Part shown: one piece after another, positions 1 through 9,860 of the stretch
How the letters are laid out: each line of letters starts with the position of its first letter
Position numbering within the stretch: position 1 is the stretch's first letter
NCBI GenBank assembly: GCA_020050685.1
Contig: JAGVKG010000029.1
Coordinates: forward strand, 217,367-281,366
Reading direction: 5' to 3'
Origin: Candidatus Obscuribacterales bacterium
GTDB taxonomy: Bacteria; Cyanobacteriota; Vampirovibrionia; Obscuribacterales; Obscuribacteraceae
DNA: 64,000 nt
Made by a program: the position numbers and the translations under genes
Notes under the pieces: generated by a model
What the model was told of the DNA's origin: nothing
The model's database searches: none
What the model saw: only the letters and a program-made list of their open reading frames with translations

Positions 1-2
1 TA

Positions 3-3000
3 TTGCAAATCAACGACACTGGCAGCGTCTCTGGTGATGGTGGTGTTAGTATCGCAGTTGGCGGCAATGTAGTTGCCAACGGAATTGTTTCATCGACTGA
101 CAATTTAACAGTTCGTACAGTTGCCGGAAATGGTGGTATCGCGGTTGGTGCCAACATAGCTGGTACGGATTTGACAATTCTCACCACACAAGGCAGCGGC
201 TCCATATCAAGAACCTCCACGACCACAACAACTGGTGTCGTATCCGGTACCACAGTCAGTCTCAATGCTGAGACTGGTTCGATCGGCACAGGCGCTTCGA
301 ACATTCAAACTGCTACTTCGACATTGACGGCTAATACTCTTACCGGCAGTGCCTTCATCACAAACACCGGCGCCTTGAACTTAGCAACCTCATCTGTAGG
401 CAGTACACTGCAAGTGCTGAACAACAATGCAATTACCACAACCGGTGCAGTAAATGCAGGCATCGTCAAGCTGACAACAACTGCCAACAACGGCAGCATT
501 ACTGTAGACTCGAATGTCACCGGTGCCACCTCAACCAATTTAACAACTCAAGGCACTGGCATCGTGACAATCAACTCCACAAGAACAGTGGCAACAACAT
601 TAGGAAATGTCAACGTCATTGCCTACGGTGTTGATATTCAAGGCGCAATTAATTCCGGAACACGTTCAACACAATTGCGTCCAAACTCAAATGAAAATAT
701 CACTATCGCCAATACCGGTGCCTCGGCTGATCCATTTGAAGTAAGCGCAACTGAACTCTCGCGCATCACCGCAGGTACCTTATTAATCGGCGACTTTGGT
801 AAGAACGCTCCAATCACCTTGGCCGGCAACATGAATGTCTCTGGCTCTGGTGCAGGCGCCTACAGCCTTGTATTCGTTAGTGGTGGCACTTACACACCAA
901 ATGCAGGAACTACGATTAACCTCGGCACGAGCAGATCGTTATCAGTCTCAACGCAAGGCGCAGTCAGCACAGGTGCAGTAACTGGCGGCACATTCATCAG
1001 CTTCAGTTCCGCTCAAGCTATGACCGTCAACGATGACATAACAGTCGGCACAAACGGCACCATTATTGTCCGCGGCACTTCTATTAACATCACCGGCACG
1101 CTAAACGCACCAACCGGTGAAATTCAATTGGCACCATATGGAACACGTTCGATTGCTCTTGGTGGCACTGGTGGTAATGCACAATTTGAAGTTACCAATG
1201 CGTTCCTATCAAACATTTCTGCCAACTCCCTCGTACTTGGCGATGCCATGGTTCCGGGTGGAATTACAGTTATCGCCGGCACGAATCTTTCCGCCACCAA
1301 TGTCTCGCAATACAATTTGCAAAACGGCGGTAACATCACAAATGCAGGCACACTGACCATGGGTCTAAAATCAATGCTCATGCATGCTCAGGGCTCTGTC
1401 ACCTCGGGAACTATTAATGGTGGCACGTTCGTATCGCTTCAAGCTCAAACTAATTTGGATGTTAACGGCGCTATCACAATGTCAGGCGGATCGTTCTCTA
1501 TGCAGGCTGCATCAGTTAACCTCACAGGCAGCATAAATGTCGGACAAGGCATTGTCTACTTCGTTCCATCTTCCGATGTGGCAATCTCAGTCGGAGGCGC
1601 AAGCGGCAGTGCACCATTTGCTATAACTGATTCCATGTTAGCCAGCGTCACAGCGACGGCAGTTGCCATTGGCAATCTGAATGTTAGCGGTGGACTGACA
1701 GTTGAAGCGGATCTCAATCCATCATCTTCCTACAATCTCTACCTACTTAATGCTGGACCAATTTCAACAGCAGGACAGACCATCACAGTTGGCTCACGCA
1801 CACTTGGCATACAATCCGGCTCAACGGTAACCACAGGTGCAATTTCCGCAAGTGGCGGTCAAGTCACAGTCCTCGCTGGCGGCACGCTTACAGTTGATGG
1901 CGCAATCACCAACTCAGGCGCCGGCACTGTCACCCTTGCAACAACCGCCGGTAGCAACGGCGACGTTGTCCTCAATGCATCCGTATCCGGCGGCAATATT
2001 GCCACACTTTCAGCCAGTGGTTCAGGCGATATCAGTCAAACAGCCGGTACATTATCTGCTACCAGCGTCGTACTTTCAAGTGGCACAGGAAACATAGGCA
2101 CGTCTTCTGCTCCGCTCGACGTAGTCGCTTCTAATCTACGTGCAAATACTGCCGGTTCAGGTACAGTCTTTGCCGAGGTTACAGCTTCGTCCCTCACGCT
2201 TGGCTCATCATCTGCTGGTACTGACTTAAGCGTCACAGCCAGCGGCAACCTTACCGTCGGTAGTATCGCCACCCTCAACGGTGACATTACCTTGGTAGCA
2301 AATGGTGCGCTCCTTGTTCAACCAGGCAAAATAATATTTGCCAATGAAGGCAATCTCGTTCTGCAGAATACAAATACCGCAAGCGGCACAATTGTAATTG
2401 GACTGAATAGCGAATTGGAAGCATATACCGACAGCAATCCAAACAAAGGCAATGTAACAATCTTCATCGGTACAGTTGCCCCAACCCCAACCAACACAAC
2501 AGCACCGGCAAACGTTGATGTAAATGCAGTTGGTGCGGGTCAAGCATACTTTGGAGCTAACAGCATCCTTGCTCTCAAGCCAGGTTCCGAAGATAACGTG
2601 ATCAATGCCATCGATAGAGATGTTGTATTCGACACAGGCTCACGTCCAGCCTCCGCTATTACCTTGGAAGGTAATAACGTGATCACTGCTGACCCACCAG
2701 TACGACCAATCGTCAGCATACAGCCGTCGGATTCAGGACCAGACTCTCTTAACATGACCAATGGTGTGAATCTGAATCCAACATCCGGTGGCACAGATTC
2801 TGGCTCAACAGGCTCGGGATCAACGGGTTCAGGAGCAACTGGTTCTGGTTCGACTGGCTCCGGTTCAACTGGCTCTGGATCGACAGGTTCCGGATCGACA
2901 GGTTCCGGATCGACAGGTTCCGGATCGACTGGTTCTGGATCGACAGGCTCGGGTTCGACTGGTTCTGGTTCAACCGGTTCCGGATCGACTGGCTCTGGTT

Positions 3001-4031
3001 CAACAGGCTCGGGTTCGACTGACTCTGGATCGACTGACTCCGGATCAACTGGTTCTGGATCGACTGGTTCCGGATCGACTGGTTCCGGATCGACAGATTC
3101 CGGATCGACTGGCTCTGGTACCACCACGACTACAACGGGTGGACGCAACGGAAGGAATGGTGGCACGACCACAACTACGACAACAACTGCAGGTGGCCGT
3201 AGTGGCAGAAATAGTGGCGGTACAACAACCGGTACTACTGGCGGCACAACAACAACATCCGGTGGTCGCAGCGGAAGAAATAGTGGCACGACTACAACCA
3301 CAGATTCCACCACCACAACCACATCTGGCGGCCGTAGCGGACGCACGAGCAGCACCACTACAACAAGTGGTTCATCTGATTCCTCATCCACGACTACAAC
3401 TGGAAGAAAAGCTAGAACAAATGTTCCGGTTGCCTTTACACCAGTGACCACCACGCCTGGCATCTTCATGATTAGCGTTGGCACAGCTCTAGTTGAATAC
3501 AGCCCAGCTGCTCAACTCAGTGCCAAAGAAATCGGTGTAGTATCACTCGATAGCGGTGAAGCAATGATTATCGCCTCAGATGACACCGTGATCAATACCG
3601 GCGGACATCAAATTACCGTTGCTGGTGGAACCATCGCTCACATCTCCCAAGAAGATGGAGTGACCAAGGTTCGCAACCTTTATGAACAAACACCCGGCAG
3701 CAAAGGCGTACGCGCACTTGTTGATGGACAATTAGTTGCCACCTCAGCCGGTACCGAAATAATTGCTAGCTTCGATGCCAATGCACTCAATGAATCGGTC
3801 AAGAAAGATGCCATAGGCCGCCGTCAAATGCAATCGTTTGATGTTGGTGGCGCCAAAGTCGCAACTTGCGAAATATCGCTTGTGTCACTCGTTCCTAACT
3901 CGGATTTGTTGCCACTGGTCATGCACAGCAAACAAAAGAATGATCGTGCAATCGCTGAGAAACTGATCAAGATGGCTGCCTGCCTCTCAACAGCAACCTC
4001 TAGTCACGGTCCTTACAAGAGCGGCGAATAG
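3..4031 (+). CDS. Giant beta-helix surface protein, 5'-truncated by the window edge
   Basis: The frame is open to the first base, so the true start and signal peptide lie outside the window; the TTG at position 3 is not a credible start. About 900 visible residues are Gly/Ser/Thr/Asn-rich, with short beta-strand repeats typical of filamentous-haemagglutinin-like beta-helices. At about 2340-2690 there is a closing module (IG...NVTIFIG...YFGANSI...VFDTG...SAITL) shared with the other giants in this window. A linker of 22 GSGST-type units (2796-3125) follows, then Thr runs alternating with GGRSGRN-like basic motifs (3138-3420). The last 190 residues form a different, compact domain (VSLDSGEAMIIASDDTVI...ALVDGQL) weakly reminiscent of FecR-type domains. 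Unlike its four paralogues it lacks the acidic VDTG tail. Role inferred: secreted or cell-surface adhesin or matrix protein. Confidence 0.85.
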   Translation: MQINDTGSVSGDGGVSIAVGGNVVANGIVSSTDNLTVRTVAGNGGIAVGANIAGTDLTILTTQGSGSISRTSTTTTTGVVSGTTVSLNAETGSIGTGASNIQTATSTLTANTLTGSAFITNTGALNLATSSVGSTLQVLNNNAITTTGAVNAGIVKLTTTANNGSITVDSNVTGATSTNLTTQGTGIVTINSTRTVATTLGNVNVIAYGVDIQGAINSGTRSTQLRPNSNENITIANTGASADPFEVSATELSRITAGTLLIGDFGKNAPITLAGNMNVSGSGAGAYSLVFVSGGTYTPNAGTTINLGTSRSLSVSTQGAVSTGAVTGGTFISFSSAQAMTVNDDITVGTNGTIIVRGTSINITGTLNAPTGEIQLAPYGTRSIALGGTGGNAQFEVTNAFLSNISANSLVLGDAMVPGGITVIAGTNLSATNVSQYNLQNGGNITNAGTLTMGLKSMLMHAQGSVTSGTINGGTFVSLQAQTNLDVNGAITMSGGSFSMQAASVNLTGSINVGQGIVYFVPSSDVAISVGGASGSAPFAITDSMLASVTATAVAIGNLNVSGGLTVEADLNPSSSYNLYLLNAGPISTAGQTITVGSRTLGIQSGSTVTTGAISASGGQVTVLAGGTLTVDGAITNSGAGTVTLATTAGSNGDVVLNASVSGGNIATLSASGSGDISQTAGTLSATSVVLSSGTGNIGTSSAPLDVVASNLRANTAGSGTVFAEVTASSLTLGSSSAGTDLSVTASGNLTVGSIATLNGDITLVANGALLVQPGKIIFANEGNLVLQNTNTASGTIVIGLNSELEAYTDSNPNKGNVTIFIGTVAPTPTNTTAPANVDVNAVGAGQAYFGANSILALKPGSEDNVINAIDRDVVFDTGSRPASAITLEGNNVITADPPVRPIVSIQPSDSGPDSLNMTNGVNLNPTSGGTDSGSTGSGSTGSGATGSGSTGSGSTGSGSTGSGSTGSGSTGSGSTGSGSTGSGSTGSGSTGSGSTGSGSTGSGSTDSGSTDSGSTGSGSTGSGSTGSGSTDSGSTGSGTTTTTTGGRNGRNGGTTTTTTTTAGGRSGRNSGGTTTGTTGGTTTTSGGRSGRNSGTTTTTDSTTTTTSGGRSGRTSSTTTTSGSSDSSSTTTTGRKARTNVPVAFTPVTTTPGIFMISVGTALVEYSPAAQLSAKEIGVVSLDSGEAMIIASDDTVINTGGHQITVAGGTIAHISQEDGVTKVRNLYEQTPGSKGVRALVDGQLVATSAGTEIIASFDANALNESVKKDAIGRRQMQSFDVGGAKVATCEISLVSLVPNSDLLPLVMHSKQKNDRAIAEKLIKMAACLSTATSSHGPYKSGE
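2796..3125 (+). repeat. 15-bp coding minisatellite (22 GSGST units)
   Basis: Twenty-two tandem 15-bp units encode (G/D)SG(S/A/T)T. Most units read like GGT TCC GGA TCG ACA with synonymous changes, and four begin with Asp instead of Gly. The repeat has no stops on either strand, which creates a long antisense open frame that I regard as spurious. It acts as a flexible linker between the beta-helix and the C-terminal domain. Copy number is likely variable by slippage or unequal recombination (inference). Confidence 0.9.
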
Positions 4032-4060
4032 TTGGATATATATATAGGCGCTCTATTGCT

Positions 4061-5914
4061 TTAGTTGAAGCTTAATTTCAGCAACTCTTGCAACAAGATG
4101 AATTCTTGCGGCACGCGATTACCCAATTTTGCAAACCATGCTTTGTGCAAGTTCACTTCTTCACGCCACATTGAATTATCGACAGCCATGAGTTTGTCAA
4201 AATTCTTCGGCGTGACAGACTCCAAACCGTTCCAATCCATATCTTCATAGCGCGGCATCCAGCCCAATTCGGTTTGAACAGCACCGGCTTCACCGTTGAT
4301 TCTATCGGTTATCCACTTAAGCACACGCATATTGTCGCCAAATCCTGGCCACAAGAATTTACCTTGTTCATCCAAACGGAACCAATTGACGGAAAAGATG
4401 CGTGGAGGATTCTTGATCTGGCGGCCGAATTGCAACCAATGACGGAAGTAATCACCCATGTTGTAGCCGCAGAATGGCAACATTGCCATTGGATCACGGC
4501 GGACTTCACCCACCTTACCAGTTGCTGCAGCAGTCGTCTCAGATCCCATGGTAGCCGCCATGTATACGCCAAAATTCCAATTGAAGTTTTCTATAACTAA
4601 TGGAACTGTGGTACTTCTTCTGCCACCAAACACGAAGGCACTAATTGGTACCCCGTCGGGATTATCCCAGTTCGCATCCAAAGAAGGACACTGTGTGGCC
4701 GATACGGTAAAGCGCGAATTTGGATGGGCTGCCTTGCGACCGCAATCTGGTGTCCATGGTTTGCCCTGCCAATCAATTAATGTGCTAGGCGGCGTGTCAG
4801 TCAATCCTTCCCACCACACATCACCATCTGGTGTCATTGCCACGTTTGTGAAAAGGCAATTTTCACGCAAAGTTTTGATGGCGTTCGGATTTGTCTTTTC
4901 TGATGTACCTGGTGCAACACCGAAATATCCGGCTTCCGGATTGACGGCATAAAGTTTGCCATCCTTGCCCTTCTTGATCCAAGCGATATCATCGCCAATG
5001 GTTGTCACTTTCCAACCTGGCATTGATTTTGGAGGAATCAACATGGCTAGATTTGTCTTGCCACAAGCGCTTGGGAATGCAGCAGCGATATAGCTCTTCT
5101 TGCCCTTAGGCGATTCAAGTCCGAGAATCAGCATGTGTTCGGCAAGCCAATTCTCTTCCCGTCCCATAAACGATGCAATACGCAGAGCAAAACACTTCTT
5201 ACCGAGCAATGCATTGCCACCATAACCAGAACCATAAGACCAAATTTCTCTGGTCTCAGGGAAATGGACAATATATTTTTCTTCCGGATTGCAAGGCCAA
5301 GCAGAATCTTCTTGTCCGGGTGTAAGTGGTGCACCAACCGAATGCAAGCACGGAACGAACTCACCATCTTCACCGAGTGCTTCAATTACTGCCTTGCCCA
5401 TGCGGGTCATAATGCGCATGCTGACTGCTACATAAGCAGAGTCGGTAATTTCCACACCGATGTGAGCAATGTGCGAACCAAGCGGACCCATGCTGAATGG
5501 CACGACATACATTGTGCGTCCACGCATGCAACCATCAAACAAGTGAGTCAATTTTTCCTTAGCTTGCTTTGGGTCCATCCAATTGTTGTTGGTGCCCACA
5601 TCATCTTTATTGATAGTGCAAACAAAAGTGCGGTCTTCAACGCGTGCCACGTCGGATTCATCCGAGCGTGCCAAGTAGCTGTTCGGCCGTTTTTCTTGGT
5701 TAAGCTTAATCAGCTTGCCATCCTCGACAAGCTCCTGACAAAGCCTATCGTATTCCTCTTGCGAACCGTCACACCAATATATACGATCTGGCTTGGTAAG
5801 CGCAGCAACGCTTTCTACCCAGCCTCGCAAACGCGGATTCGGTACTGGATAAGCCATTGCACCACCTGAATTAGAATCGGACTTGGTTCCTGCTTTATCG
5901 ATACTTGCTCTCAT
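4061..5914 (-). CDS. pckG: Phosphoenolpyruvate carboxykinase (GTP)
   Basis: This is a cytosolic enzyme of gluconeogenesis that converts oxaloacetate plus GTP to PEP, CO2 and GDP. At 617 residues it is close to the usual length of about 600 for the GTP-dependent family. The diagnostic cysteine P-loop FPSACGKTN lies at residues 280-288, with Cys284 the hyper-reactive active-site cysteine of this family. The second nucleotide and metal motif GDDIAW is at 307-312, and the [12 protein letters not shown] segment follows. The start is uncertain. The first ATG (5914) has only a weak ribosome site, whereas an in-frame ATG at 5857 (MAYPVPNP) follows AGGTGG and would give the usual short N-terminus. The gene converges on the giant protein gene to its left and has no operon partner. 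Confidence 0.96.
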   Translation of the reverse strand: MRASIDKAGTKSDSNSGGAMAYPVPNPRLRGWVESVAALTKPDRIYWCDGSQEEYDRLCQELVEDGKLIKLNQEKRPNSYLARSDESDVARVEDRTFVCTINKDDVGTNNNWMDPKQAKEKLTHLFDGCMRGRTMYVVPFSMGPLGSHIAHIGVEITDSAYVAVSMRIMTRMGKAVIEALGEDGEFVPCLHSVGAPLTPGQEDSAWPCNPEEKYIVHFPETREIWSYGSGYGGNALLGKKCFALRIASFMGREENWLAEHMLILGLESPKGKKSYIAAAFPSACGKTNLAMLIPPKSMPGWKVTTIGDDIAWIKKGKDGKLYAVNPEAGYFGVAPGTSEKTNPNAIKTLRENCLFTNVAMTPDGDVWWEGLTDTPPSTLIDWQGKPWTPDCGRKAAHPNSRFTVSATQCPSLDANWDNPDGVPISAFVFGGRRSTTVPLVIENFNWNFGVYMAATMGSETTAAATGKVGEVRRDPMAMLPFCGYNMGDYFRHWLQFGRQIKNPPRIFSVNWFRLDEQGKFLWPGFGDNMRVLKWITDRINGEAGAVQTELGWMPRYEDMDWNGLESVTPKNFDKLMAVDNSMWREEVNLHKAWFAKLGNRVPQEFILLQELLKLSFN

Positions 5915-6046
5915 CTTTTTACACTCTATAAAACTGAAGCTGTGTGTACTAATAGGTTCAATTTTACAAGGTCATCTTTGGTCAAATTGAGCTGTAATCA
6001 AAGAGTGCTCTCATAATATAAAAATCTTAGATCGGCAGTCAAGAAG

Positions 6047-6076
6047 AAAGACCGCTGTCTCGGCAGCGGTCTTTCG
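6047..6076 (-). terminator. Rho-independent-type terminator of the TadG-like gene
   Basis: GAAAGACCGCTG (6047-6058) pairs perfectly with CAGCGGTCTTTC (6065-6076) around a 6-nt loop, about 35 bp past the stop codon of the leftward gene ending at 6111. A pyrimidine-rich TTCTTCTTG stretch follows on the minus strand. Confidence 0.75.
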
Positions 6077-6110
6077 ATCCTATTCACAACCAATCAACGA
6101 ATCTGTCTGA

Positions 6111-9100
6111 TCAGCTATGGAACTGAAGCACGGTAGTGGTTGAATACAAGTACTGAACAGTGCCACCAACTGGTGTGGTAGTCACACTCCAACCATTTCC
6201 GGACCAACTGGCACCAGCAACAGTGCCCGTATAGAACAAGAGACCACCGACTGCAAAGTAACTCTGAGCGGCACTAACACCCCAAACGTTTCCATACAAG
6301 TTGACAGCGCAGGCATTACCAACATAATAAATGCCACTCTGTCCACCGGAAGTAACATATGAATAACCTGGAGTTCCAGGGTGATATGTTACCGGCGTGT
6401 CACCAGTTCCGGCGCTAGGAATCGGACAGGTCAACTGCCATTCGGCGGCCAATGCAGGACATTTTGGTGTACTCCAACCTTGTGCCGCACTGGTTGTTTG
6501 TCCAGCACCCTCGCACCACGGAGTGTCAATCGCTAGCTTCGGTCCATTGTCGGCTTGCATGTCGGCAAAGTAACCAGCAACATTGCTATCCGCAGTACTT
6601 GTATTAGCAGTGGAAGTTGAATAGTTCATCGCAGCTTGGTCACGAGCTTGCACTTGCCAAACTGTAGAATTGATAACCGGTTTGCGAGCAACCAGTGCTG
6701 GTTTGTTAGCTTCAATCCAGGCGACGACCGCCAAATTATAAGCACCCCCTGTTATCTGATCTGGATCCGGGAATTCAGCACTAATAATATTGGTCTCAAT
6801 TGCCTGTACATTCTGATATAAGTATTGACCCTTAAGGGTAGACACACCAGCAAACGGCGATTCACCGATTGATAGATTGATCTTGCCCTCTCCAGGATTA
6901 GTGCCGACAACATAGAAGCCAAACTTCAATTTGTCGTAAGGATTCTGTGCACTCGTAGCGGCAGCAATGGCGCATGGCAAGACGCTACCATCACGAACCT
7001 TGGAACCAATTGCCGGATCAGCAGTACGTTTATAGAAGTACAATCTGCTCTTGCCGCTGGAATCAGGCATGGCACACCAATCTTTTAATTGTGCGCTTGC
7101 ATCTTGTCCAGTCGAAACAGTTCCTTCTTCCGCTTTCAGTTCCGCTATGGACGCAGCGCGACCTGGAGGAAGGAATTCGGCGCCAGCAAGAATATAGCGT
7201 CTGTCTGCTAGCTCTTCTACACCCATTCCGGTAAGTGCTTTTTGATTCTGACCAATCTTATCGACAATTCCCAAAAAGTATCTAGCATTTACCAACGCTG
7301 CATAAGCGCGTGGCAATTCTTTAAATGCTTTTTGCAGATTCACCTGAGAAGTTTGATCTATGCTCTTATTGACTGCTCTCAGATCAGCTGATGCTTGTTC
7401 TGCTGATGCAGTATCACCCTTTGATTGAGCTTCCTTGATCTGTGCTTCCAGTGCACTTCTCCTTGCTATAACACCTTTCAATGCGCTATTAGCATCTTCA
7501 AGTTCCTTCAACTTACCTAACAACAACTCCCAAGCATTTGCTTGCGTTTTGTCTGCAGCCAATGCACCGATGCGCATCGCATGCCAAAGGTCATACATCT
7601 GCACAAGTGGGTGGCCATCAACTGTTTGAATATCACCGTCGGTCATTTTGACCAAACGGCTCGTGTCAGGCAATACAGGTAATGCTGGAACATAGCCCCA
7701 AATTTCAGATTGCTGTCTTTGATAGGCTTGCGGGTTTTTATCGTACGCATCCAAATTACGTGGATCGTGGTCCGGATCACCCTTGCTGAAATTCATCAGC
7801 GCATCAATAGTTCCTGGACCAACAGTTTGTGTATCTGCGTATGCCGGTTGGAACCAATTATCACGATCTTGCGGTAGATTAAACGGCAAAGAAGGTAGAT
7901 TGTTCGAGGCAATATTGAAACTCAATGTTGCCGGCACTTGCATGCTGTTGTTCACAATGCGTGTTTCCAATCCATAGAAACCATCTGCAGGCAGTTGTGC
8001 ATTTGCAGTTGATTTCAACGATAAAGCGTTGACCACACTATCCACATTTGGACGCAGAGTCAAAGTCTTCAGCCAGTCGTAAACCAAAAACGAAAGTGCC
8101 GTACTTGGATTCGATTTAAAATGACCGTGTAGAAGCTTGAAGTCCATAGGAGTGCTCAATGTCCCTGAACCAGGAACCGGACCACCACTAGCACGATACC
8201 ATTTACCAGCACGCGACCAAGGGTCAATTCCTGCTGATCCATTACTTACATTTGCCGGTGTGGTGTTCATGATGCTAACTGGACTTGTAAAATCAACAAC
8301 TGTCTTACCCAAAGAACCAAGCTTGCCACCCACTGCCTGTTGGGTCGCACCCGGATTGAGACCAGGTATGCCACCACTAGCAAAGCTGACAACTAATGAT
8401 CCAGATGGGAAAACAAAGTTATCACCACCGTCACACTGAGCATAGCTGACTGCATTCAAAGTAGAAGTAGGTTTCGCGGTGTTCGGCTTATTAGGATCAA
8501 CCTTTCCATAAGTTACACCGGTAACCTTAACATCGACGTAGACCTTCACCGCCGTTGGTGGAAGGTTTGTATTTGCGCCTGTTGGAGCGGTATCTTTAAA
8601 TTTGTCTGCAGTAATCAGGGCCACATTTTTGGCAAGTGGCACAAATTGAAATACCAAATTGCTCGCCGGTCCAGTATTGCCAGCCTTATAGTCTTTGTAG
8701 CAATCATAGTAAGCTTTGCCATTCGTGACAGGATCGGCAGATGCCGGCTTCGGACAAGGTATGTTAGAAGGTACCGACGGATCCATATAACCAGGCGTAA
8801 TCACAAAGTTTAGTGGTTGATCTTTGGTATAAGTGATTGGTGGGTTGTTGGCTGTGAATGTAGCCTTAACATCACCAGGAATATCAATCTTGATACCATA
8901 CTTGTCATACGCAGCACCACCGGCAACAGCAGAAATAATTGCTGTCTTCAATAAATTAGCTGCTTGCAATGCCTTAGCTTGCTCATCTTTGATCATGTAT
9001 AAGATCGCGGTATTGCCGTCAACTGAATTTGTCGACGACAGCTTGCTGGCAATAATCGCATCGAGGCGCAAGGTGCCCATCAATGTATTAATGCTCTGAA

Positions 9101-9380
9101 TCGGTCTCGGGTCTGTGCGCCCATGTTGACCAGAAGGAACGGTCAGTGCCGGCACATCATCCATTAAGCCAATTCTGCCCAACGTAGTATTCACCACAAT
9201 TCGGCTCATATTCTTTGCGGCTGATAATGCCGATGCATCAATGGCTGTGGCAGCTTCTTTATGTACTCCCACTAATTGGCTGAAGTTCAGGATAATAAAG
9301 CCGACAATGACGACTAGGACGCCAATACTAACCAAAACAAGCACTAGCGTATTGCCGTGCTTTCTATCTGTTGTACTCAT
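6111..9380 (-). CDS. Very large TadG-like (Tad/Flp pilus-type) membrane-anchored protein
   Basis: A 1089-residue protein with a single N-terminal membrane segment (about residues 8-35, LVLVLVSIGVLVVIVGFIIL). The conserved TadE/TadG-type sequence HKEAATAIDASALSAAK follows it; this pattern places such proteins at the inner membrane in Tad pilus or secretion systems. The remainder is predicted to be extracytoplasmic and contains a Lys/Glu/Ala-rich probable coiled coil around residues 640-720 and an unassigned C-terminal beta-rich segment. TadG proteins are usually about 300-500 residues, so this one is much enlarged. I chose the ATG at 9380 because GGAG precedes it by 8 nt; the upstream in-frame ATG at 9425 lacks a ribosome site. 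No tad cluster flanks it, although a CpaB homologue lies 34 kb away. Function beyond a pilus-like surface role is unknown. Confidence 0.8.
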   Translation of the reverse strand: MSTTDRKHGNTLVLVLVSIGVLVVIVGFIILNFSQLVGVHKEAATAIDASALSAAKNMSRIVVNTTLGRIGLMDDVPALTVPSGQHGRTDPRPIQSINTLMGTLRLDAIIASKLSSTNSVDGNTAILYMIKDEQAKALQAANLLKTAIISAVAGGAAYDKYGIKIDIPGDVKATFTANNPPITYTKDQPLNFVITPGYMDPSVPSNIPCPKPASADPVTNGKAYYDCYKDYKAGNTGPASNLVFQFVPLAKNVALITADKFKDTAPTGANTNLPPTAVKVYVDVKVTGVTYGKVDPNKPNTAKPTSTLNAVSYAQCDGGDNFVFPSGSLVVSFASGGIPGLNPGATQQAVGGKLGSLGKTVVDFTSPVSIMNTTPANVSNGSAGIDPWSRAGKWYRASGGPVPGSGTLSTPMDFKLLHGHFKSNPSTALSFLVYDWLKTLTLRPNVDSVVNALSLKSTANAQLPADGFYGLETRIVNNSMQVPATLSFNIASNNLPSLPFNLPQDRDNWFQPAYADTQTVGPGTIDALMNFSKGDPDHDPRNLDAYDKNPQAYQRQQSEIWGYVPALPVLPDTSRLVKMTDGDIQTVDGHPLVQMYDLWHAMRIGALAADKTQANAWELLLGKLKELEDANSALKGVIARRSALEAQIKEAQSKGDTASAEQASADLRAVNKSIDQTSQVNLQKAFKELPRAYAALVNARYFLGIVDKIGQNQKALTGMGVEELADRRYILAGAEFLPPGRAASIAELKAEEGTVSTGQDASAQLKDWCAMPDSSGKSRLYFYKRTADPAIGSKVRDGSVLPCAIAAATSAQNPYDKLKFGFYVVGTNPGEGKINLSIGESPFAGVSTLKGQYLYQNVQAIETNIISAEFPDPDQITGGAYNLAVVAWIEANKPALVARKPVINSTVWQVQARDQAAMNYSTSTANTSTADSNVAGYFADMQADNGPKLAIDTPWCEGAGQTTSAAQGWSTPKCPALAAEWQLTCPIPSAGTGDTPVTYHPGTPGYSYVTSGGQSGIYYVGNACAVNLYGNVWGVSAAQSYFAVGGLLFYTGTVAGASWSGNGWSVTTTPVGGTVQYLYSTTTVLQFHS

Positions 9381-9860
9381 GGTTATGTCTCCAAAAACTA
9401 AACAAAGTTGGCCGTGTCCTTCCAAAACAAGAGCTTCTGCTTAAGCAAAAACTCTCGGAACTTCAGACATGAATTACTAAGAGGCGGAATACAAAGTGGA
9501 AGTTGATGGACTTACCGCCCAGCCCAAAATTGACTTTACAAAGATTAGCTTACTCTAATCTTTGGGGCTTGTCAATATAGATATGACTTAAATCTGCGCC
9601 TGAAAGCGAATTTTAGGCTTAATTCGTGAAGCGCCGATTAAACTTGCCGGGCTACCTCCAGACGTCCGATAAAGTCTCGGGCTGTATTGCTAATCGACTG
9701 CGTCGTGCCTAATGCCCGGCATTATCCCCTGTGTGCTCTTCTCCTTATATCCTTATATAAGGAATAGGTCCCGGCTCGCGCACCTGAGCATGCTCAGAAT
9801 TGCCAGTCGGGACCAGATTGCTTTTGGTCTCAGAGCTTTAGGCTATCTGAAGCGCCGCAG
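9381..9860. other. 480-bp intergenic region with nested inverted repeats, no gene seen
   Basis: I find no credible coding sequence here. The left half carries the promoter and operator of the TadG-like gene. The right half (about 9743-9877) is dense with symmetry: the palindrome CCTTATATAAGG (9751-9762), the palindrome CTGAGCATGCTCAG (9784-9797) nested inside a GGTCCCG/CGGGACC pair (9767-9773 and 9808-9814), and TATCTGAAGC/GCTTCAGATA (9844-9853 and 9868-9877), which spans the stop codon of the upstream giant. It could be that gene's 3' structure and terminator, a structured RNA, or a protein-binding region. Confidence 0.6.
9540..9575 (-). promoter_or_regulatory. Promoter with overlapping palindromic operator for the TadG-like gene
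   Basis: On the minus strand TTGACA (9575-9570) is followed by a 17-bp spacer and TAAGCT (9552-9547), a good -35 and a moderate -10. A perfect 9-bp inverted repeat, AAAGATTAG (9540-9548) and CTAATCTTT (9555-9563) around 6 bp, overlaps the -10. This arrangement is typical of a repressor operator. The start codon is about 165 nt downstream, giving a long leader. Confidence 0.5.

Noticed and set aside
2796..3125. CRISPR-like tandem repeat
   Set aside because: Units are contiguous 15-bp codon repeats inside a reading frame with no spacers.
2540..3484. 314-residue antisense open frame rich in PEPV repeats
   Set aside because: It is the reverse reading of the GSGST minisatellite and Thr/Gly repeats, which lack stops on both strands; no ribosome site or independent support.
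4033..4047. TATATATATA tract between convergent genes as a promoter or terminator
   Set aside because: No stem, no -35 box and no gene in position to use it; simple AT repeat.
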